DNA of 64,000 bases from Roseomonas mucosa ATCC BAA-692 (GTDB taxonomy: Bacteria > Pseudomonadota > Alphaproteobacteria > Acetobacterales > Acetobacteraceae), in assembly GCF_000622225.1 (NCBI RefSeq), contig NZ_JHWD01000002.1, positions 248,001 through 312,000 of the forward strand. The letters run 5' to 3'. Below the pieces are notes generated by a model. That model did no database searches, was not told the DNA's origin, and was given only the letters and a program-made list of their open reading frames with translations. The number at the start of each line of letters is the position of its first letter. Position 1 is the stretch's first letter. The translations under genes and the position numbers were made by a program. Shown here one piece after another: positions 59,094 through 64,000 of the stretch.

Positions 59094-59117
59094 CCGCCCG
59101 GGCCCGGCACCGGGCGG
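59094..59117. terminator. Second hairpin between GH15 and usg
   Basis: Perfect 8-bp stem CCGCCCGG / CCGGGCGG, immediately after the usg stop. No U-tract on either strand. Confidence 0.45.
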
Positions 59118-59402
59118 CTATTGCAGGGTGAACTGGCCATCGACATAGTGGAACTCGGCGGGGCGCCAGAGCGCCGCCGAGGCGACGCGCACCGAATGCA
59201 GCGGCCCCTCGATCTCGCGCTGCCAGAAGCCGATGAAGCGGTGCAGCTCCGGGAAGCCGGGAGCGTGGTCGAGTTTCTGCCAGACGAAGCTCTGCAGCAC
59301 GGAAGGATGGTCGGGCAGGCGATAGAGCAGCTCGGCGGTGGTGACACGTGGTTCCGCGAAGCGGACGAGGTTCCCGATTTCCCGCAGGATCATGCGAAGC
59401 AT
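59118..59402 (-). CDS. usg: Usg-family protein
   Basis: 94 residues. LLYRLPDHPSVLQSFVWQKLDHAPGF, LHRFIGFWQREIEGPLHSVRVA and EFHYVDGQF fit the Usg family, small alphaproteobacterial proteins of unknown biochemical role. ATG 59402 follows GAGGAG; ATG 59393 is also possible. Divergent from groESL. Confidence 0.88.
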   Translation of the reverse strand: MLRMILREIGNLVRFAEPRVTTAELLYRLPDHPSVLQSFVWQKLDHAPGFPELHRFIGFWQREIEGPLHSVRVASAALWRPAEFHYVDGQFTLQ

Positions 59403-59493
59403 CTCTCCTCAGGCCGCGGCTTGTCGCGTCTGTCATCATACTGCCATGGACCGTCGCCTCCAGATCAAGAAAAAAGCGCCCTTTATCAAACGA

Positions 59494-59520
59494 TTAGCAC
59501 TCATTTGGTGGAATTGCTGC
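59494..59520 (+). promoter_or_regulatory. Second, degenerate CIRCE-like element
   Basis: Left arm TTAGCACTC is a perfect CIRCE half-site; after a 9-bp spacer the right arm AATTGCTGC matches 5 of 9 consensus bases. It lies 65 bp upstream of the main CIRCE, before the promoter, and nearer the divergent usg gene. Confidence 0.55.
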
Positions 59521-59527
59521 CGAACAC

Positions 59528-59556
59528 CTTGACGAAGGGTGGGGCACGGCCCTAGA
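59528..59556 (+). promoter_or_regulatory. groESL promoter
   Basis: TTGACG, 17-bp spacer, CTAGAT. Good housekeeping-type promoter whose -10 ends 2 bp before the CIRCE, so HrcA bound there would block initiation. Confidence 0.65.
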
Positions 59557-59558
59557 TC

Positions 59559-59585
59559 GCTGGCACTCGGCGGGGGCGAGTGCTA
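59559..59585 (+). promoter_or_regulatory. CIRCE element (HrcA operator)
   Basis: CTGGCACTC, 9-bp spacer, GAGTGCTAA. The right arm is perfect and the left arm matches 7 of 9 bases of TTAGCACTC. Located 69 bp before groES. HrcA itself is not in the window. Confidence 0.9.
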
Positions 59586-59654
59586 ACAGCGCCCGTCCCC
59601 GGCGGAGCTCATGAATCCGAGACCACGGTTTCCAAAGGCTTAGGAGCGTTCCTG

Positions 59655-59942
59655 ATGAACTTCCGCCCTCTGCACGACCGCGTCCTCGTTCGCCGCGTCA
59701 CGGCCGACGAGAAGAGCGCTGGCGGCATCATCATCCCCGACACCGCCAAGGAGAAGCCGCAGGAAGGCGAGATCGTCTCCGTCGGCACCGGCACGGTGAG
59801 CGACAAGGGTGAGGTCCGTCCTCTCGACGTCAAGGCCGGTGACCGCATCCTGTTCGGCAAGTGGTCGGGCACCGAGGTGAAGCTGAACGGTGAGGACCTC
59901 CTGATCATGAAGGAGTCCGACATCATGGGTGTGATCGGCTGA
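59655..59942 (+). CDS. groES: Co-chaperonin GroES
   Basis: 95 residues. Lid of the GroEL chamber. [15 protein letters not shown], the mobile loop [20 protein letters not shown], and [27 protein letters not shown] upstream of ATG 59655. Followed by groEL after 54 bp. Confidence 0.98.
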   Translation: MNFRPLHDRVLVRRVTADEKSAGGIIIPDTAKEKPQEGEIVSVGTGTVSDKGEVRPLDVKAGDRILFGKWSGTEVKLNGEDLLIMKESDIMGVIG

Positions 59943-59990
59943 CGCCGCACGCCTTCGTCGCTTCCCTTCCCCATTCAAACACAGAGGTAG

Positions 59991-61637
<1,647 letters not shown>

Positions 61638-61662
61638 TCCTTCCGGGATTGGGGTTCGGAAG

Positions 61663-61697
61663 GGGGCGGTCCGCAAGGGCCGCCCCTTTTTCTTTTT
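61663..61697 (+). terminator. Rho-independent terminator of groESL
   Basis: GGGGCGGTCC-GCAA-GGGCCGCCCC: 10-bp stem with one G-T pair, a GNRA-type loop, then TTTTTCTTTTT. 25 bp after the groEL stop; the clearest terminator in the window. Confidence 0.93.
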
Positions 61698-61715
61698 GCG
61701 GAAAGGGCGGCGGCG

Positions 61716-61943
61716 GTGGAAAGGCTGACGGGACGGGTGATCTGGTACCAGCCGGCCAAGAGCTATGGCTTCATCCAGGCCGATGACGGCGGGCCGGATG
61801 TGATGGTGCATGTCACGGCACTGCGGGCGGCCGGGCTGGAAGGGCTGGAGAAGGGGCAGCGCCTGTCCTTCGCGGTGGAGGATCGCGGTGGCCGCCGGGG
61901 CGCGGTCGCGATCCGGGTGGCCGAGGGCGGAGCGGAGCGGTAG
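61716..61943 (+). CDS. Cold-shock-domain protein
   Basis: 75 residues from GTG 61716. GRVIWYQPAKSYGFIQADDGGPDVMVHVTAL matches the CSD with RNP1-like KSYGFIQ and RNP2-like VMVHV. Nucleic-acid-binding, CspA-like. The start is 19 bp after the groEL terminator, so it probably has its own promoter or relies on read-through. Confidence 0.85.
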   Translation: MERLTGRVIWYQPAKSYGFIQADDGGPDVMVHVTALRAAGLEGLEKGQRLSFAVEDRGGRRGAVAIRVAEGGAER

Positions 61944-62124
61944 GCCACCCGGGCCTGCGGCGTTCTTGACCGGCTGCCGGGGCTCTGGTTTCCTCGCACC
62001 CGGCTTGATCGGAGCCTCCGTGTCCGCGGAAAGGGCTGCGCCCACGCTCGCAGAAAGCGGTGCCGTCCCTTTTCCACCCTTTCCTGCCTGGCTGGCGGAC
62101 ACAGGCACGAGGAAGGGGCTTTCC

Positions 62125-63447
62125 TTGTCCGATCCATCGGCCTCCGCGCCTGCGTCCGGCGATCCGCGTCCAGCGATGCCGTTCCGCCTGAACCTCGAAC
62201 AGCAGCGAAAACGCGCCAAGGAGTTGCTGCGGCAGTTGCGGGCCGGGGATGCCGAGGCCTGGCAGCGCTTCCGCCAGCGTCATCCGCGGGTCCCTGCCGA
62301 AGGCCCCGCCACGCTGAGCCGGCTGAGCGAGGCGCAGCTTGTCATCGCCCGGGAGCTCGGCCTGCCGAGCTGGCCCCGGCTGAAGGCGCATATCCAGGCC
62401 ATGGAGCGTAGCTGGGCGAGCATCCGGCGCGGCGGGGATGCGCCGGACCGCGACATGGCGACCCTGCATCTCCGCTGCGGCAGCGATATCGGTCCGGGGC
62501 TGAAGGAGGCCGGGTTCGCCGGCGATTTCCTGGAGTATTCCGATCCCTTCTGCCAGGGGCCGGTCCTGACCGGCCCGGACTGGCTGGAGCGACGCGCGGA
62601 TTTCCTGGCGCAGTCCTATGGCACGGGCAGCGGCATGAGCCGGGAGGAGATCGCGACGAAGCTGCACCGGGCAGAGGAGGATCTGGCGGCCGCGTCGGTG
62701 CGCTACCGGCGCGTCGTGCTCTGGTTCGAGCACGATATCTACGACCAGCTGATCCTGGCGCGCTGCCTCGCGCTTTTCGCCGGGGCAGCGCCGACGCGGC
62801 TAGAACTGGTTTCCCCGGCCCGCTATCCGGGCGCGACGCGCTTCATCGGGCTGGGCCAGTTGCCGCCGGAGGCGCTGCGCCTGCTATGGGAGGAACGCAT
62901 TCCCGTCCCCGCCGAGGCCCTGCGATCGGGGCAGGCGGTCTGGGAAGCGCTGCGTCAACCGGACCCGAGGAGGCTGGCCGACCTGGGCAGGGCGGGAACA
63001 CCGGGCATTCCGCAACTCGGCCGGGCGGTGCTGCGGCACTGCCAGGAACTGCCCTGGATCAGAGACGGGCTGGGACTGACAGAGAGGCTGATCCTGCAAT
63101 TGCTGGCGGAGGAGCCACACCGGGTCAACCGGGTCTTCGAGCGGCTGATGCTGGAACGGGAACCGCTGCCCTGGATGACGGACCTGATGATCCACGACAC
63201 GGTGGAGTGCATGCGCCGTGTCGGCCAGCCGGTTTTCCTCGGCACCTACGAGGATGGCGAGAACCGCTGGCCCAGGGAGGAGCTGACCATCACGCTCCTT
63301 GGACGCGCCGTACTGGCCGGGGCCGTGGACTGGTTGTCGCTGGCCCCGCCGGCCCGGTGGGTCGGCGGCGTCCGGATCGATGGCCCCGGTGCCGCCTGGC
63401 GATGGGATGACGGCACGGCCTCGGTCCGGCCTCCACGGGGCGCGTGA
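62125..63447 (+). CDS. DUF1835/DUF3658-domain protein
   Basis: About 440 residues. An N-terminal helical region (FRLNLEQQRKRAKELLRQLRAG, LVIARELGLPSWPRLKAHI) precedes DUF1835 (LHLRCGSDIGPGLKEAGFAGDFLEYSDPF, VLWFEHDIYDQLILARCLALF) and a C-terminal DUF3658-like part (PRVNRVFE-like HRVNRVFERL). Function unknown. TTG 62125 has GAGGAAGGGG upstream; ATG 62176 is an alternative. Confidence 0.8.
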   Translation: MSDPSASAPASGDPRPAMPFRLNLEQQRKRAKELLRQLRAGDAEAWQRFRQRHPRVPAEGPATLSRLSEAQLVIARELGLPSWPRLKAHIQAMERSWASIRRGGDAPDRDMATLHLRCGSDIGPGLKEAGFAGDFLEYSDPFCQGPVLTGPDWLERRADFLAQSYGTGSGMSREEIATKLHRAEEDLAAASVRYRRVVLWFEHDIYDQLILARCLALFAGAAPTRLELVSPARYPGATRFIGLGQLPPEALRLLWEERIPVPAEALRSGQAVWEALRQPDPRRLADLGRAGTPGIPQLGRAVLRHCQELPWIRDGLGLTERLILQLLAEEPHRVNRVFERLMLEREPLPWMTDLMIHDTVECMRRVGQPVFLGTYEDGENRWPREELTITLLGRAVLAGAVDWLSLAPPARWVGGVRIDGPGAAWRWDDGTASVRPPRGA

Positions 63448-63475
63448 GGGTGCGGGGCTCGCCCGCCTGCCGGAT

Positions 63476-64000
63476 TCAGGTGGAGGGGGCCTCCTCCCAG
63501 ACCTTGAGCGCGGCGGCCCGGTTCAGGATGCTGCGGGCGCGTTCCGTCTGATCCACATTGGCGGGCTTCACCACGACAATGGCTTCGGCATGCTCGGTGG
63601 CAGCGGTGCCTTCCGTCCCGCTGGCCTGGGAGGCCAGCTCGCTGAGCCCGCCCGCCCCGGCCCCGGCCGCGAGGGCCGCCCCGACCGCCGGGATGGCGGC
63701 CCCGCCGGTGGCCACAACCACGCCCGCCGCCGCCATGCCGGCAGCGGCGGCGGCCATGCTGTTGCGCATGGTGCGGAGGTTGCGGTGCTCATCCTCGCGC
63801 AGCGGCTCATCGCCGCTGTCCTCGGGCATGGTCTCGGCCCGGGTGGCGGGCGCCGCCGTTTCGGCCGGGGCCGGAGCCGGGGTGGGATCGGCGTGGCGGA
63901 CGGAGATCTGGGCGCGGGGAATGGCCTCGCCCTCCAGATAGGAGAGGACCGCCTCGACCGCTTCCTTGTCGCGGAAGCTGGCCAGGATCGTGGGTTGGGC
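63476..64000 (-). CDS. Stress-type membrane-associated protein, truncated by window end
   Basis: The frame is open to the window edge, so the N-terminus is missing. Visible part: ILASFRDKEAVEAVLSYLEG, like YflT/general-stress N-terminal domains, a Pro/Ala-rich linker, then an Ala/Gly-rich hydrophobic segment (MAAAAAGMAAAGVVVATGGA, glycine-zipper-like), and a C-terminal AIVVVKPANVDQTERARSIL. The pattern resembles general stress protein 17M-like proteins. An internal ATG at 63829 is not the real start. Confidence 0.7.
   Translation of the reverse strand, partial: AQPTILASFRDKEAVEAVLSYLEGEAIPRAQISVRHADPTPAPAPAETAAPATRAETMPEDSGDEPLREDEHRNLRTMRNSMAAAAAGMAAAGVVVATGGAAIPAVGAALAAGAGAGGLSELASQASGTEGTAATEHAEAIVVVKPANVDQTERARSILNRAAALKVWEEAPST

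Overview
The window is very GC-rich, and third codon positions are almost all G or C. Its gene content points to an alphaproteobacterium, most likely a Roseomonas-like member of the Acetobacteraceae. The markers are a usg gene next to groESL, HrcA/CIRCE control of groESL, a VirJ/AcvB-type lipase paired with MprF, an ornithine decarboxylase with a long structured leader, and otsBA. The taxonomic call is inference. The DNA is ordinary chromosome: no integrase, transposase, CRISPR array, tRNA or rRNA gene was found.

Layout. 1-7.8 kb: leuA (minus) behind a leucine-rich leader peptide, then an mprF-acvB-GumN-like operon (plus), then the allantoinase puuE (minus). 7.9-13.7 kb: a five-gene peptide ABC importer ending in an unannotated 45-residue lipoprotein. 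13.9-17.1 kb: Lrp/AsnC regulator, ornithine decarboxylase with a folded leader, thiS-thiG. 17.3-20.4 kb: aroQ-accB-accC and aat. 20.3-31.1 kb, all minus: otsBA, nadK, a double GNAT, two paralogous aminotransferases and a putrescine-type ABC importer (potFGHI). 31.2-36.6 kb: a compact five-gene phage tail-spike/tail-fibre cassette (plus) with no other phage genes. 36.6-38.9 kb: MAPEG protein and a GAF-GGDEF diguanylate cyclase. 39.1-42.9 kb: proA-nadD-rsfS-rlmH-greB. 42.9-46.5 kb: small secreted protein, AsmA protein, DUF2272 lipoprotein. 46.6-51.6 kb: fabD-fabG-acpP-fabF-mltG. 51.7-59.4 kb: TerC, SDR, YicC, gmk, AEC transporter, SDR, GH15, usg. 59.5-64 kb: groES-groEL under CIRCE, a cold-shock-domain protein, a DUF1835 protein and a stress-type protein cut off by the window end.

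How the genes fit together. Fatty-acid synthesis is represented at two places (accBC and fabD/fabG/acpP/fabF). Polyamine metabolism appears as ornithine decarboxylase plus a putrescine-type importer about 12 kb away. Envelope functions are prominent (mprF/acvB, AsmA, mltG, several lipoproteins). The nadD-rsfS-rlmH block is the conserved housekeeping cluster.

The strongest second-look items are regulatory or structural. They are the leuA leader peptide with a Leu codon run, the structured ornithine decarboxylase leader, three neighbouring genes (nadD, rsfS, rlmH) with no convincing ATG/GTG/TTG start, a second CIRCE-like element upstream of groESL, a 13-bp hairpin before terC, and the stand-alone tail-spike cassette.
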